NCBI RefSeq assembly: GCF_002288525.1
Contig: NZ_CP023067.1
Location: 1,116,001 to 1,180,000, forward strand
DNA from: Sinorhizobium sojae CCBAU 05684
GTDB lineage: Bacteria; Pseudomonadota; Alphaproteobacteria; Rhizobiales; Rhizobiaceae
Reading direction: 5' to 3'
DNA: 64,000 nucleotides
The notes beneath the pieces were generated by a model, which searched no databases, was not told the origin of the DNA, and saw nothing but the letters and a program-made list of their open reading frames with translations. Every line of letters starts with the position of its first letter. The stretch's first letter is position 1. The position numbers were made by a program, and so were the translations under genes. Of the stretch, positions 48,210-56,726 are shown piece by piece.

Positions 48210-49516
48210 GCGATCTCTTTTCCCCACAGGAACCACCGGACATGGCCTCGGCAAGACCGCTTGCCGATCGGCTGAGGCCGAAGACGCTAGCCGAAGTCAC
48301 CGGACAGGAGCACCTGACCGGCGCCGACGGTACGCTCACGCGGATGATCGCCTCCGGCTCGCTCGGCTCGATGATTTTCTGGGGCCCGCCCGGCACGGGC
48401 AAGACGACGGTGGCGCGCCTGCTCTCAGGCGAGGCGGGGCTCGCCTTCGAGCAGATCTCGGCGATCTTCTCCGGCGTGGCCGATTTGAAGAAGGTTTTCG
48501 AATCGGCCCGGGCCCGGCGCATGTCCGGGCGCCAGACGCTGCTGTTCGTCGACGAGATCCATCGCTTCAACCGTGCCCAGCAGGACAGCTTCCTGCCGGT
48601 CATAGAAGATGGGACGGTTATTCTCGTCGGCGCCACCACGGAGAACCCGTCCTTCGAGCTCAACGCCGCGCTTTTGTCGCGCGCGCGGGTGCTGACCTTC
48701 AAGCCGCATGCCGAGGCGAGCCTGGAGGAATTGCTGACTCGCGCGGAGGCGGCCGAAAACAGGCCGTTGCCGCTCGACGCGGACGCGCGCGCAAGCCTGA
48801 TCCGCATGGCCGACGGCGACGGCCGGGCCGTGCTCACCCTGGCCGAGGAGGTCTGGCGAGCAGCCCGCAAGGGCGAGATCTTCGATGCCGCGGCACTCCA
48901 GGACATCGTCCAGCGGCGCGCTCCCGTCTACGACAAGAGCCAGGACGGCCACTACAATCTGATCTCGGCGCTGCATAAGTCCGTGCGCGGCTCCGATCCG
49001 GATGCCGCACTCTATTATCTCTGCCGCATGCTCGATGCCGGCGAGGATCCGCTTTATCTCGGCCGTCGACTTGTGCGCATGGCGGTCGAGGATATCGGCC
49101 TTGCCGACCCGCAGGCATTGATGATCTGCAATGCGGCCAAGGACGCCTATGATTACCTCGGCTCGCCGGAGGGGGAATTGGCGCTGGCGCAGGCTTGCGT
49201 CTATCTCGCGACCGCGCCGAAGTCGAATGCCGTCTATACCGCCTACAAGGCGGCGATGCGGGCGGCGAAGGAAAACGGTTCGCTGCTGCCGCCGAAACAT
49301 ATCCTCAATGCCCCGACGAAGCTCATGAAGGGGGAGGGTTACGGCGAGGGCTACCGCTACGATCACGACGAACCGGACGCCTTTTCCGGGCAGGACTATT
49401 TCCCGGAAAAAATGGGACGAAGGACATTTTACGATCCGCCGGAACGCGGTTTCGAGCGTGAGCTTCGCAAGCGGATCGACTGGTGGACGAAGCTCCGGCG
49501 CGAGCGGAGCTCCTGA
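48206..49516 (+). CDS. rarA: Replication-associated recombination protein A
   Basis: 436 residues. AAA+ clamp-loader-like ATPase: Walker A GPPGTGKTTVARLL, Walker B LLFVDEIHRFNRAQQDSFLP, sensor GATTENPSFELN, and the C-terminal tetramerisation part (GYRYDHDEPDAFSGQDYFPE). Acts at stalled replication forks with SSB. It overlaps the protease gene (ATGA), so they are co-transcribed. Confidence 0.96.
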   Translation: MSDLFSPQEPPDMASARPLADRLRPKTLAEVTGQEHLTGADGTLTRMIASGSLGSMIFWGPPGTGKTTVARLLSGEAGLAFEQISAIFSGVADLKKVFESARARRMSGRQTLLFVDEIHRFNRAQQDSFLPVIEDGTVILVGATTENPSFELNAALLSRARVLTFKPHAEASLEELLTRAEAAENRPLPLDADARASLIRMADGDGRAVLTLAEEVWRAARKGEIFDAAALQDIVQRRAPVYDKSQDGHYNLISALHKSVRGSDPDAALYYLCRMLDAGEDPLYLGRRLVRMAVEDIGLADPQALMICNAAKDAYDYLGSPEGELALAQACVYLATAPKSNAVYTAYKAAMRAAKENGSLLPPKHILNAPTKLMKGEGYGEGYRYDHDEPDAFSGQDYFPEKMGRRTFYDPPERGFERELRKRIDWWTKLRRERSS

Positions 49517-49597
49517 CGCAAGGTCAGCGGGTGGCGCAGGGCAGGCTTGCCGGGCCGATCTTGCCGTCCACGAGCGCATGGACTAAATGAGGGCGGA

Positions 49598-49661
49598 TGC
49601 AGACGGCTGCACGGGTTTCGCCCGACTTCCGCGGGGACGGCCTCGCTCCTGATGGAGGAGC
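49598..49661 (+). promoter_or_regulatory. Probable guanidine-II (mini-ykkC) riboswitch with SD-sequestering hairpin
   Basis: Two stems each close an ACGG tetraloop: TGCAG-ACGG-CTGCA (49598-49611) and GCGGGG-ACGG-CCTCGC with one G-U pair (49631-49646), separated by 19 bases. Paired GC-rich hairpins with ACGR loops are the hallmark of mini-ykkC. Overlapping the 3' strand of the second stem, GCTCCT (49645-49650) can pair with AGGAGC (49656-49661), which holds the Shine-Dalgarno of the SMR gene at 49667. Folding of the aptamer would free the Shine-Dalgarno. The downstream gene type fits exactly. Confidence 0.82.
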
Positions 49662-49666
49662 CTCAC

Positions 49667-49981
49667 ATGGCCTGGTTCACGCTGCTTCTCGCCGGACTTC
49701 TCGAAATCGGATGGGCTGTCGGCCTCAAATATACGAATGGGTTCACACGGCTGACGCCAAGCCTGCTGAGCGCAGGGGCGATGATCCTGAGCGTACTGTT
49801 GCTCGGCCATGCCGTGCGCTCGCTACCGCTCGGCACGGCCTATGCTGTATGGACCGGCATAGGCACGATCGGCTCGGTCGTGCTCGGCATACTGCTGTTT
49901 GCCGAGCCGGTCAGCGCCATGCGCCTCGGCTGTGTTGGCCTGATCGTGGCCGGTGTCGCCGGGCTTAAGATCATCGGATGA
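49667..49981 (+). CDS. sugE: SMR-family exporter, guanidinium exporter (Gdx/SugE) type
   Basis: 104 residues from ATG at 49667, 6 bases after GGAGGAGC. Four transmembrane helices. Glu in the first helix ([20 protein letters not shown]) is the proton/substrate site, and the [15 protein letters not shown] pattern is that of the Gdx subgroup rather than EmrE. It should exchange guanidinium for protons. The preceding guanidine-II type leader supports this. It is convergent with the ATP12-type gene at 50018; CCTGCCG-CTG-CGGCAGG between them is a small hairpin. Confidence 0.9.
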   Translation: MAWFTLLLAGLLEIGWAVGLKYTNGFTRLTPSLLSAGAMILSVLLLGHAVRSLPLGTAYAVWTGIGTIGSVVLGILLFAEPVSAMRLGCVGLIVAGVAGLKIIG

Positions 49982-50017
49982 CGTCCGGTAATCCACCTGC
50001 CGCTGCGGCAGGCGTCA

Positions 50018-50800
50018 CTACTTCAAGGCATCGAGCGCGGCGGCGGCGGCCCGCATCTCCTGCCAGCGGTTCTCACGCCGTTGAAAGGCCTCCTCGTCGG
50101 TGCCCCAATGTTCGATCTGCCAATCCTCGTCGACATGGGCGGCCGCCCAGGCGTCCTGCGCCGACAGACGGCCGCTTGCAAAGGCAAGCGCCAGCAATGC
50201 GGATCCGGTCAAAGCGGTGATCGTGTGCAGGCAGGCGAGGCCGAGCGGGGTCGCGAAGGCGCGCAGTCCCACGGAAAATGCAGAGATCGCCTCCGGCGGC
50301 TGCTCCTGATGGATCACGCCTTCTGCCAGGATGAAGCGGGCGCCGAGCGATTGGGCGGCCCAGTCGAGCACGGGGTTCCAACTATCATTCTGCCGCCGCA
50401 CCAGCCCTTCGGGACTGTCGGCGCGGTAGCAGAGGAGATCGCTGCCGGCGAAGCGCAGAATGTCATCGAAGACCGCGCGCTGGTCGAGCGCCACGCCGTC
50501 GATCGCCGTGTTGACCAGGCGGGTCAGCGGCATGGCGGCCGGATTGATGACCTCGCCTTGCGCATCCCATTCGGCCGCCAGAAGCTCCGCTAGCTTGCGC
50601 GTCGGTACCGCCAATGGCTGCCTGGCCGGCGTCCGCACAGTCCTTCCGTCCAGAAGCACCGCATGGCCGCCATCCGCTGCGGCGACGCTGACCTTCACGT
50701 AGAAACGTTTTGCCAGAGGCTTGTGCATCTGGATCTGGGCGCGACGCACCGGGTCCTCATGGGTGAGGGCGCTTTGCAATTCGTCGCGTATATCAGGCAT
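50018..50800 (-). CDS. ATP12-family F1-ATPase assembly chaperone
   Basis: 260 residues from ATG at 50800. ATP12 signature AKRFYVKVSVAAADGGHAVL then LDGRTVRTPARQPLAVPT, and C-terminal SAQDAWAAAHVDEDWQIEHW. In mitochondria ATP12 chaperones the F1 alpha subunit; the alphaproteobacterial homologues are thought to do the same. It overlaps the end of the HAD gene by 8 bases and is last in a three-gene operon. Confidence 0.92.
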   Translation of the reverse strand: MPDIRDELQSALTHEDPVRRAQIQMHKPLAKRFYVKVSVAAADGGHAVLLDGRTVRTPARQPLAVPTRKLAELLAAEWDAQGEVINPAAMPLTRLVNTAIDGVALDQRAVFDDILRFAGSDLLCYRADSPEGLVRRQNDSWNPVLDWAAQSLGARFILAEGVIHQEQPPEAISAFSVGLRAFATPLGLACLHTITALTGSALLALAFASGRLSAQDAWAAAHVDEDWQIEHWGTDEEAFQRRENRWQEMRAAAAALDALK

Positions 50801-51458
50801 GGCTTGCCTCCATCCATTCGATAATATCCGGCGGTACATGGGCGATGTGGTCGGCGCCGGCCTCGATCAGCGCCGGCACGCTGGCATAGCCCCAGGATAC
50901 CCCGAGGGCGCCGGCGCCGGCCGCCTTGGCCATCTGCATATCATAGATCGCATCGCCGATGACGATGGTGTTCTTCGGGTCGACGCCCGCTTCCGCGCAG
51001 CACTCCATCACCATGGCCGGGTGCGGTTTCGAAGGGCAGTCGTCGGCAGTGCGAGAGACGAAGAAGAGCTTGTCGAAACCGTGCGCTTCGGCGATGTGGC
51101 TAAGCCCGCGCCTCGATTTTCCGGTGACGGCGCCGATCAACAGCCCGTCGCGGCCTGCCAAGCTTTGCACCATGTCGGCAATGCCCGGAAACAGCGCTTC
51201 CTGAAGGTGTCCTTCGCTGCGCACCGAAGTGAAGATCGCTTTGTAGTGCGTCGTCATCGCCGCGATGCGGCTGTCGATCCGGCTCTGCTCCATGAGACGG
51301 GCGATCGCGGTGTCGAGCGTCAGGCCGATGACCCCGCGCGTCGCCTCAGCCTGCGGACGCGGAAGATCGAAGGCCTCGAAGGTGCGGCCCATCACTTCAT
51401 GGATCAGACCGGCGCTGTCGACCAGCGTTCCGTCGCAATCGAAAAGGACGAGTTTCAT
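50793..51458 (-). CDS. HAD-superfamily phosphatase (phosphoglycolate-phosphatase-like)
   Basis: 221 residues from ATG at 51458. Motif I DCDGTLVDS with nucleophile Asp and general acid Asp, motif II GAVTGKSRRG, and motif III/IV CPSKPHPAMVME with GDAIYDMQMAKAAGA. Complete catalytic set. Substrate uncertain; the family includes Gph and 5'-nucleotidase-like enzymes. Its ATG overlaps the stop of the pseudouridine synthase gene (ATGA). Confidence 0.88.
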   Translation of the reverse strand: MKLVLFDCDGTLVDSAGLIHEVMGRTFEAFDLPRPQAEATRGVIGLTLDTAIARLMEQSRIDSRIAAMTTHYKAIFTSVRSEGHLQEALFPGIADMVQSLAGRDGLLIGAVTGKSRRGLSHIAEAHGFDKLFFVSRTADDCPSKPHPAMVMECCAEAGVDPKNTIVIGDAIYDMQMAKAAGAGALGVSWGYASVPALIEAGADHIAHVPPDIIEWMEASHA

Positions 51459-52450
51459 CAATCCTCCTCGCGGGCGGTATTCTCGTCGAAGCCAAGAAGG
51501 TTCCAACTCTGCACCATGTGCGGCGGCAGCGGCGCGGTGACCTTGAGCCGGCCACCGTTCGGATGCGGAATGTCGATATGTCGGGCATGCAAGTGCAGCC
51601 GGTTCTGAATGCCGCCGGGGAAGGCCCAGTTTATGTCGGCTTCGAAATATTTCGGATCGCCGATGATCGGATGGCCGATATGGGCGGCGTGCACGCGCAG
51701 CTGATGCGTGCGACCGGTATAGGGTTCCATCTCCAACCACGCGAGGTTCTGGCCCGCCTGTTCGACGATCCGATAATAGGAGATCGCGTGGTCGGCGCCT
51801 TCTTCGCCGTGCTTGGCGATCCGCATGCGATCGCCGTCGGGCGTCTGCTCCTTGACGAGCCAAGTGGAAATCCGATCCTCGCGTTTGCGCGGAACGCCCT
51901 TGACGAGCGACCAGTAGGTCTTCTTCGTATCGCGTTCGCGGAAGGCGGCGGTCAGTTGCTGTGCGGCGCCGCGCGTGCGGGCGATGACGAGCACGCCGGA
52001 GGTGTCGCGGTCGAGCCGATGCACGAGCCGCGGCTTTTCGCCTTTCTGGTTCGTCCAGGCCTCGAGCATCTTGTCGATGTGGCGATTGACCCCTGAGCCG
52101 CCCTGGACCGCCAGCCCCGCAGGCTTGTTGAGAACGATCACCTTGGCGTCCTCATGCAGCACCATGCGTGACAGCAGTTCGGCGTCGGAGGAGTTGCGCA
52201 GGTCGCGGCCGGCAATCGGTCCGGATTTGCTTTCCTTGGGATCGACGCCGAGCGGAGGAATGCGGATCGTCTGTCCCGGCTGGACGCGCGTGTCGGATTT
52301 AGCACGTGCGCCGTCGACGCGAATCTGGCCGGAGCGCAGGAGCTTCTGCAGCGGCCCGAAGCCCAGCCCCGGGAAGTGTACCTTGAACCAACGGTCAAGG
52401 CGCATGCCCGCCTCGTCGCTGTCCACCTGCCTGTGTTCAATGCCTGCCAT
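51458..52450 (-). CDS. RluC/RluD-type ribosomal large-subunit pseudouridine synthase
   Basis: 330 residues from ATG at 52450; a TTG 27 bases upstream is possible. S4 RNA-binding domain (MRLDRWFKVHFPGLGF, then LLRSGQIRVDGARA). Catalytic Asp in the RluA-family motif HRLDRDTSGVLVIART. C-terminal GRTHQLRVHAAHIGHPIIGD. It isomerises uridines in 23S rRNA; RluC is more likely than RluD from the N terminus but not certain. First gene of the operon with the HAD and ATP12 genes; the RIME element lies just upstream. Confidence 0.9.
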   Translation of the reverse strand: MAGIEHRQVDSDEAGMRLDRWFKVHFPGLGFGPLQKLLRSGQIRVDGARAKSDTRVQPGQTIRIPPLGVDPKESKSGPIAGRDLRNSSDAELLSRMVLHEDAKVIVLNKPAGLAVQGGSGVNRHIDKMLEAWTNQKGEKPRLVHRLDRDTSGVLVIARTRGAAQQLTAAFRERDTKKTYWSLVKGVPRKREDRISTWLVKEQTPDGDRMRIAKHGEEGADHAISYYRIVEQAGQNLAWLEMEPYTGRTHQLRVHAAHIGHPIIGDPKYFEADINWAFPGGIQNRLHLHARHIDIPHPNGGRLKVTAPLPPHMVQSWNLLGFDENTAREED

Positions 52451-52487
52451 CTGCGCGATCCGCTTCCAGTTCTTCAAGGGCTGGCTT

Positions 52488-52615
52488 TAGAGCCTTTCCT
52501 GGTTAAATGGAAACATTCTGCCGAGCGTCTTTCCGCCAGGGTCGGAGGCGATCGCCTCTGCCCTGACGAAAACCTGCTCCGGCAGAATGTTTCCATTTAA
52601 CCAGGAAAGGCTCTA
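52488..52615 (+). repeat. Complete RIME-like element with 36-bp terminal inverted repeats
   Basis: The arms at 52488-52523 and 52580-52615 are perfect inverted repeats of 36 bases starting TAGAGCCTTTCCTGG. Between them are GGAGGCGATCGCCTC, itself palindromic, and flanking blocks also seen at 24784-24900. The element can form a long hairpin in DNA or RNA. It lies upstream of the pseudouridine synthase gene (minus) and of the DUF1883 gene (plus). Confidence 0.85.
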
Positions 52616-52744
52616 GCCCATTGCGACCGCCAGAGCCAGCCCGCATGGCCCCGGCGCATGCGAATGGTCAAAACCATTCGTTAAGCGACGGCCGCTACGA
52701 TCGTGAGAATTCCCTTATATATGCAAGAAGTCCAGTATTTGCCC

Positions 52745-53056
52745 ATGGCGAAGCAAGCTTTGAACTTTACCCATTACGACCTGAACACCCAAAGGGCCGG
52801 TACGCGCATCGAGATCACGCTCTCTGCAGTCGCCAATGTTCGCCTGATGACCGACGTCAACTTCACGCGTTTCAAGGAAACGCTGAAGCACCAGTTTTTC
52901 GGCGGTGTCGCGCGGAAGTCGCCGCTCAGGATGACCATCCCCGAGACGGCGCATTGGCATCTGGTCATCGATACGGAAGGCCTTCACGGCCTTGCCGAAT
53001 CGAGCGTGCGCGTCCTTGAAACGGCCGGCCAGCCGCGCATCCAGCCGGCCCGTTGA
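52745..53056 (+). CDS. DUF1883-domain protein
   Basis: 103 residues from ATG at 52745; upstream in-frame starts (52703) are less likely. The core NFTHYDLNTQRAGTRIEITL then SAVANVRLMTDVNFTRFKE is the DUF1883 pattern, a small beta-rich domain of unknown function, sometimes fused to TIR domains; none is fused here. HWHLVIDTEGL near the end suggests a compact fold. Convergent with fghA. Function unknown. Confidence 0.8.
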   Translation: MAKQALNFTHYDLNTQRAGTRIEITLSAVANVRLMTDVNFTRFKETLKHQFFGGVARKSPLRMTIPETAHWHLVIDTEGLHGLAESSVRVLETAGQPRIQPAR

Positions 53057-53075
53057 CAACAGTGACCCCGGGTGT

Positions 53076-53909
53076 TCAGCCGAGTCGCTCCGCGTGCCAC
53101 TTCAGGTGATCGTCCATGAAGGTTGAGATGAAGTAATAGGAATGGTCGTAGCGCTCGTGCATGCGGAGCGTCAGCCCGATGCCGGTGCCCTCGACCGCCG
53201 CTTCGAACAGCCACGGACGCAGTCCGTTTTCCAGGAAGCTGTCGGCCTTGCCCTGATCGATCAGGAATTCCGGGAAACGCGCGCCGTCTTCGACGAGGGC
53301 GCAGGCGTCGTATTTCCGCCAGACGGCCTTGTCGGATCCGAGATATTTTTCGAAAGCGCCGACCGACCAGTCGGCCGAAGAGGGCGCGACGATCGGCGCG
53401 AAGGCGGAGCAGCTCTTGAACCGGTCAGGATTCTTCAGTGCGATAGTCATGGCGCCATGGCCGCCCATCGAGTGCCCGAATATGCCTTGGCGGCTCGGGT
53501 CGATGCGGAAATGCTCGCCGACAAGGGCGGGCAGTTCCTCGGTGATGTAAGTGTACATCTGGTAGTGTTCGGCCCAGGGCATTTCCGTTGCGTCGAGGTA
53601 GAAGCCTGCGCCCTTGCCCATCTGCCAGTTTGTAAGCTCGTCCGCCACATCGGCGCCGCGCGGGCTCGTGTCCGGGCAAACGACGATGAGGCCGAGTTCC
53701 GAAGCCATCCGGCGATACTCACCCTTTTCCATGACGTTTGCATGGGTGCAGGTGAGGCCGGAGAGATACCAGAGCACCGGGCGGGGTTCGTTGACCGCCT
53801 GCGGCGGCACATAGACGGCGAAGGTCATTTCGCCCTTGCAGGCTTTGGAATCATGGGCGAACACGCCCTGCATGCCGCCGAAAGCAGTGTTCTGTGAGAC
53901 GATTTTCAT
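53076..53909 (-). CDS. fghA: S-formylglutathione hydrolase
   Basis: 277 residues from ATG at 53909 (AGGAGAGCCCC upstream). Esterase D family: nucleophile Ser in FGHSMGGHGAM, acid and His in the C-terminal part (DQGKADSFLENGLRP, RYDHSYYFISTFMDDH). It hydrolyses S-formylglutathione to formate and glutathione, the second step after AdhC, which lies 1.2 kb upstream on the same strand. Confidence 0.96.
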   Translation of the reverse strand: MKIVSQNTAFGGMQGVFAHDSKACKGEMTFAVYVPPQAVNEPRPVLWYLSGLTCTHANVMEKGEYRRMASELGLIVVCPDTSPRGADVADELTNWQMGKGAGFYLDATEMPWAEHYQMYTYITEELPALVGEHFRIDPSRQGIFGHSMGGHGAMTIALKNPDRFKSCSAFAPIVAPSSADWSVGAFEKYLGSDKAVWRKYDACALVEDGARFPEFLIDQGKADSFLENGLRPWLFEAAVEGTGIGLTLRMHERYDHSYYFISTFMDDHLKWHAERLG

Positions 53910-53925
53910 GGGGCTCTCCTGGAGA

Positions 53926-54576
53926 TCAGGTGCTGCCGGCAAGCTGAACCGCGGCATTGACCGCGGCTGCGACGAGCACCGTGTTGAAGAAGAAGGAAAC
54001 GATCGAATGCAGGAGCGTCACGCGCCGCATCGCTGTTGTCGTGACGGCGACGTCCGAGGTCTGCGCAGTCATGCCGACGACGAAGGCGAAATAGAGGAAG
54101 TCGTAGCCTCCAGGCATGTCCGTCTCCGGAAAGTCGAGGCCGCGCGCGGCCGCGTCATCCCGACGCCGGCCGGCGAGCCAGTAGAGGTGGGCATAATGCA
54201 GCGACGCCATCGTATGCACAGTCGCCCAGCCGAGGGTGACCGAGGCGAAGGCGAGGATCAGTTCGACGGCGCTGCCGCCGTCCTTGCTGTTGAGCGCAAG
54301 AAACAGTGCCGCAAGTGAAACGGCCGCGGCCGCAAGCGTCACGAGAAAGATGATCGGCTCCGGCTCACCGGTGTCCCGCGCATTCGCCTTCAAATAACTT
54401 CCGCTGAGTTTCGGAAGCCGGAAGGCAGTGATCGAAAGGTAGGTGCAGAAGAAGGTGATTGCGGCGATCTCGATTGCCTGGTTGCGGAAAATCGGGACGC
54501 TGACCGCAACGCTGCCGAGAGCGCCGGCAAGCGCAAGATAGAAGGGCCAATGTCTGAGACCAGTAAGGGGATTCAT
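53926..54576 (-). CDS. DUF1345 membrane protein
   Basis: 216 residues from ATG at 54576 (GGGAGACGCGG upstream). Five or six membrane helices can be placed (FYLALAGALGSVAVSVPIF, IAAITFFCTYLSITAF, PIIFLVTLAAAAVSLAALFL). The stretch VTLGWATVHTMASLHYAHLY with DMPGGYDFLYFAFVVGMTAQ matches the DUF1345 family. Function unknown. 16 bases upstream of fghA, so likely co-transcribed with it. Confidence 0.82.
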   Translation of the reverse strand: MNPLTGLRHWPFYLALAGALGSVAVSVPIFRNQAIEIAAITFFCTYLSITAFRLPKLSGSYLKANARDTGEPEPIIFLVTLAAAAVSLAALFLALNSKDGGSAVELILAFASVTLGWATVHTMASLHYAHLYWLAGRRRDDAAARGLDFPETDMPGGYDFLYFAFVVGMTAQTSDVAVTTTAMRRVTLLHSIVSFFFNTVLVAAAVNAAVQLAGST

Positions 54577-54595
54577 CCGCGTCTCCCGCTTACCG

Positions 54596-55036
54596 TCACT
54601 TTCCAACCTGGCGGCAGAGCCGGTCAAGCGTTTCCAGAAAAGCGGACCGGTCCTTAGCAGTGAAGGCGGCGTTGTAGCCCTTGCTTTCGCCAGTCTCCCT
54701 CAGATGTGCACCGAGATCGCGCATGGCAGATGCCAGTCCGATATTGGTTCGGTCGAATATGCGGCCGGTGGGGCCGGTGGCGAGCGCCCCTGCGGCCACG
54801 CAGCGCACGGCGAGCGGTACGTCCGCTGTGACCACGACATCGCCCTTGCCCGCACGTTCGGCGATCCAATCGTCTGCGGCGTCGAAGCCCGCCGACACGA
54901 TGACGTTCCGCACCATAGGGTCGCGCGAAGGGCGCAGTCCCGAATTGGCGACGAAGGTCACCTCCAAGCCGTGGCGCTCGGCCACTTTCAGGATCTCTGC
55001 CTTTACCGGACAAGCATCGGCGTCGACGTAAATCAT
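54596..55036 (-). CDS. YaiI/YqxD-family (DUF188) protein
   Basis: 146 residues. PIN-like fold protein with the family start IYVDADACPVKAEILKVAER and later VVTADVPLAVRCVAAGALA and FDRTNIG. The family is predicted to be nuclease-like but has no proven function. Its stop is 19 bases before the DUF1345 start, in the same direction. Confidence 0.88.
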   Translation of the reverse strand: MIYVDADACPVKAEILKVAERHGLEVTFVANSGLRPSRDPMVRNVIVSAGFDAADDWIAERAGKGDVVVTADVPLAVRCVAAGALATGPTGRIFDRTNIGLASAMRDLGAHLRETGESKGYNAAFTAKDRSAFLETLDRLCRQVGK

Positions 55037-55110
55037 CGGGGAAAGTCTCTTTGGAACTGCGAAGCGCCGGAACCCAGAAGGTTCCGACGCTTATCGGATG
55101 CAGTCGCAGA

Positions 55111-56238
55111 TTAATAGACGACGACGCTGCGTATGCTTTCACCGGAATGCATCAGCTCGAAGCCCTTGTTGATGTCATCGAGCGGCATGGTGTGGGTGAT
55201 CATCGGATCGATCTGGATCTTGCCCTCCATGTACCAGTCGACGATCTTCGGCACGTCGGTGCGCCCGCGCGCGCCGCCGAAGGCGGTGCCCATCCAGGTG
55301 CGGCCGGTGACCAGCTGGAACGGCCGCGTCGCGATCTCCTGGCCGGCACCGGCGACCCCGATGATCACCGACTTGCCCCAGCCGCGATGCGAGGCCTCCA
55401 GCGCCTGGCGCATCACCTTCACGTTGCCGGTGCAGTCGAAGGTGTAGTCGGCGCCGCCGATCTGGTCGGCGCCGCGCTTCGTCAGGTTGACGAGATAGGG
55501 CACGATGTCGTCGCCCACCTCCGTCGGATTGACGAAGTGGGTCATGCCGAACTTCTCGCCCCATTCCTTCTTGTCATTGTTCAAATCGACGCCGATGATC
55601 ACGTCGGCGCCGGCGAGCTTCAGCCCCTGGATGACGTTCAAACCGATGCCGCCCAGGCCGAAGACGATCGCCGTTGCGCCGATCTCGACCTTCGCGGTGT
55701 TGATGACGGCGCCGATGCCGGTGGTGACGCCGCAGCCGATATAGCAGATCTTGTCGAAGGGGGCGTCCGGATTGACCTTGGCGACGGCGATCTCCGGCAG
55801 CACGGTGAAATTGGCGAAAGTCGAGCAGCCCATGTAATGGTGCAGCTTCTCGCCGTTGAGCGAGAAGCGCGAGGTGCCGTCCGGCATCACGCCCTGGCCC
55901 TGGGTGGCGCGAATGGCGGTGCAGAGATTGGTCTTGCGCGACAGACACGAGGGGCAGGACCGGCATTCCGGCGTATAGAGCGGAATGACGTGGTCGCCCT
56001 TCTTGACGCTCGTGACGCCAGGGCCGACATCGACGACGATGCCAGCGCCTTCATGGCCGAGGATTGCCGGAAACAGCCCTTCCGGATCGGCGCCGGAGAG
56101 GGTGAAATCGTCGGTGTGGCAGATTCCGGTCGCCTTCACCTCGACGAGCACCTCGCCGGCCCGCGGGCCTTCGAGCTGCACCGTCATCACTTCCAGCGGC
56201 TTGCCGGCCTGAACGGCAACGGCGGCGCGTACGTCCAT
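55111..56238 (-). CDS. adhC: S-(hydroxymethyl)glutathione dehydrogenase / class III alcohol dehydrogenase
   Basis: 375 residues from ATG at 56238 (AGGGAGATAAAG upstream). Catalytic zinc Cys in ATGICHTDDF and GHEGAGIV, structural zinc Cys in ECRSCPSCLSRKTNLC, NAD-binding VFGLGGIGLNVIQG. Oxidises the formaldehyde-glutathione adduct to S-formylglutathione, feeding FghA; also reduces S-nitrosoglutathione. A 24-bp imperfect palindrome lies at 56267-56290 in its promoter. Confidence 0.96.
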   Translation of the reverse strand: MDVRAAVAVQAGKPLEVMTVQLEGPRAGEVLVEVKATGICHTDDFTLSGADPEGLFPAILGHEGAGIVVDVGPGVTSVKKGDHVIPLYTPECRSCPSCLSRKTNLCTAIRATQGQGVMPDGTSRFSLNGEKLHHYMGCSTFANFTVLPEIAVAKVNPDAPFDKICYIGCGVTTGIGAVINTAKVEIGATAIVFGLGGIGLNVIQGLKLAGADVIIGVDLNNDKKEWGEKFGMTHFVNPTEVGDDIVPYLVNLTKRGADQIGGADYTFDCTGNVKVMRQALEASHRGWGKSVIIGVAGAGQEIATRPFQLVTGRTWMGTAFGGARGRTDVPKIVDWYMEGKIQIDPMITHTMPLDDINKGFELMHSGESIRSVVVY

Positions 56239-56266
56239 CTTTATCTCCCTGGATTCGCAAATACAT

Positions 56267-56290
56267 TTGACGGTATGATTCAATCGTCAA
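56267..56290. promoter_or_regulatory. Palindromic element upstream of adhC
   Basis: TTGACGGTATGATTCAATCGTCAA is symmetric in its outer arms (TTGACG and CGTCAA) and in much of its centre. On the minus strand TTGACG at 56285-56290 is a good -35, with ATGTAT about 18 bases on. It may be an operator for adhC; the XRE gene next door is one candidate regulator. Coordinates are given for the whole palindrome. Confidence 0.4.
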
Positions 56291-56324
56291 TACAACGGCG
56301 CGCGTAAGCTGAAATTACATTGGC

Positions 56325-56726
56325 TTAGAATTCTTCATTCTGCTCGACACGCCCGATTTCCATCTCGAGCGCCGTAATGGCTTCTCCAGTCTGAGCGTGC
56401 AGCTTCTTGATGACGGCGAGTTGCTTGCGCAGTTGGTTCCCCGGTAGCTCCGCCGTCTCTTCATCCGGCCCGCGTCCGATCCCGGCAATCAGCCAAACGG
56501 GCGCGACGCCGAGCACGCCTGCGAGCATGAAAAGCCGATTGGCTCGAGGTTCGGCGCGGTCGCGCTCCCAGGAAGAGATGGTTTCGCTACGAACGCCGAG
56601 CTTGGTTGCCAGATCCTTCGTCGTGAGCTTCGCCGCGTCCCGTGCTCTCCAGATGCGGCCGCCCAGGGTATCGCCGTCTCCTGTCTGGTGCAGACGCGCA
56701 ATCGCGGATTCGGTGGATACGTGCAT
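56325..56726 (-). CDS. XRE-family transcriptional regulator
   Basis: 133 residues. Helix-turn-helix at about residues 22-77 (RIWRARDAAKLTTKDLATKL, then GVRSETISSWERDRAEPRAN). The C-terminal part is a helix (LRKQLAVIKKLHAQTGEAIT) that could dimerise. AAAGGAGCTACC precedes the ATG. It sits between adhC and lipB on the same strand. Target unknown. Confidence 0.85.
   Translation of the reverse strand: MHVSTESAIARLHQTGDGDTLGGRIWRARDAAKLTTKDLATKLGVRSETISSWERDRAEPRANRLFMLAGVLGVAPVWLIAGIGRGPDEETAELPGNQLRKQLAVIKKLHAQTGEAITALEMEIGRVEQNEEF

Noticed and set aside
49517-49597. A guanidine-I (ykkC) riboswitch before the SMR gene
   Set aside because: None of the long conserved ykkC segments is present; the paired ACGG hairpins at 49598-49646 fit guanidine-II instead.
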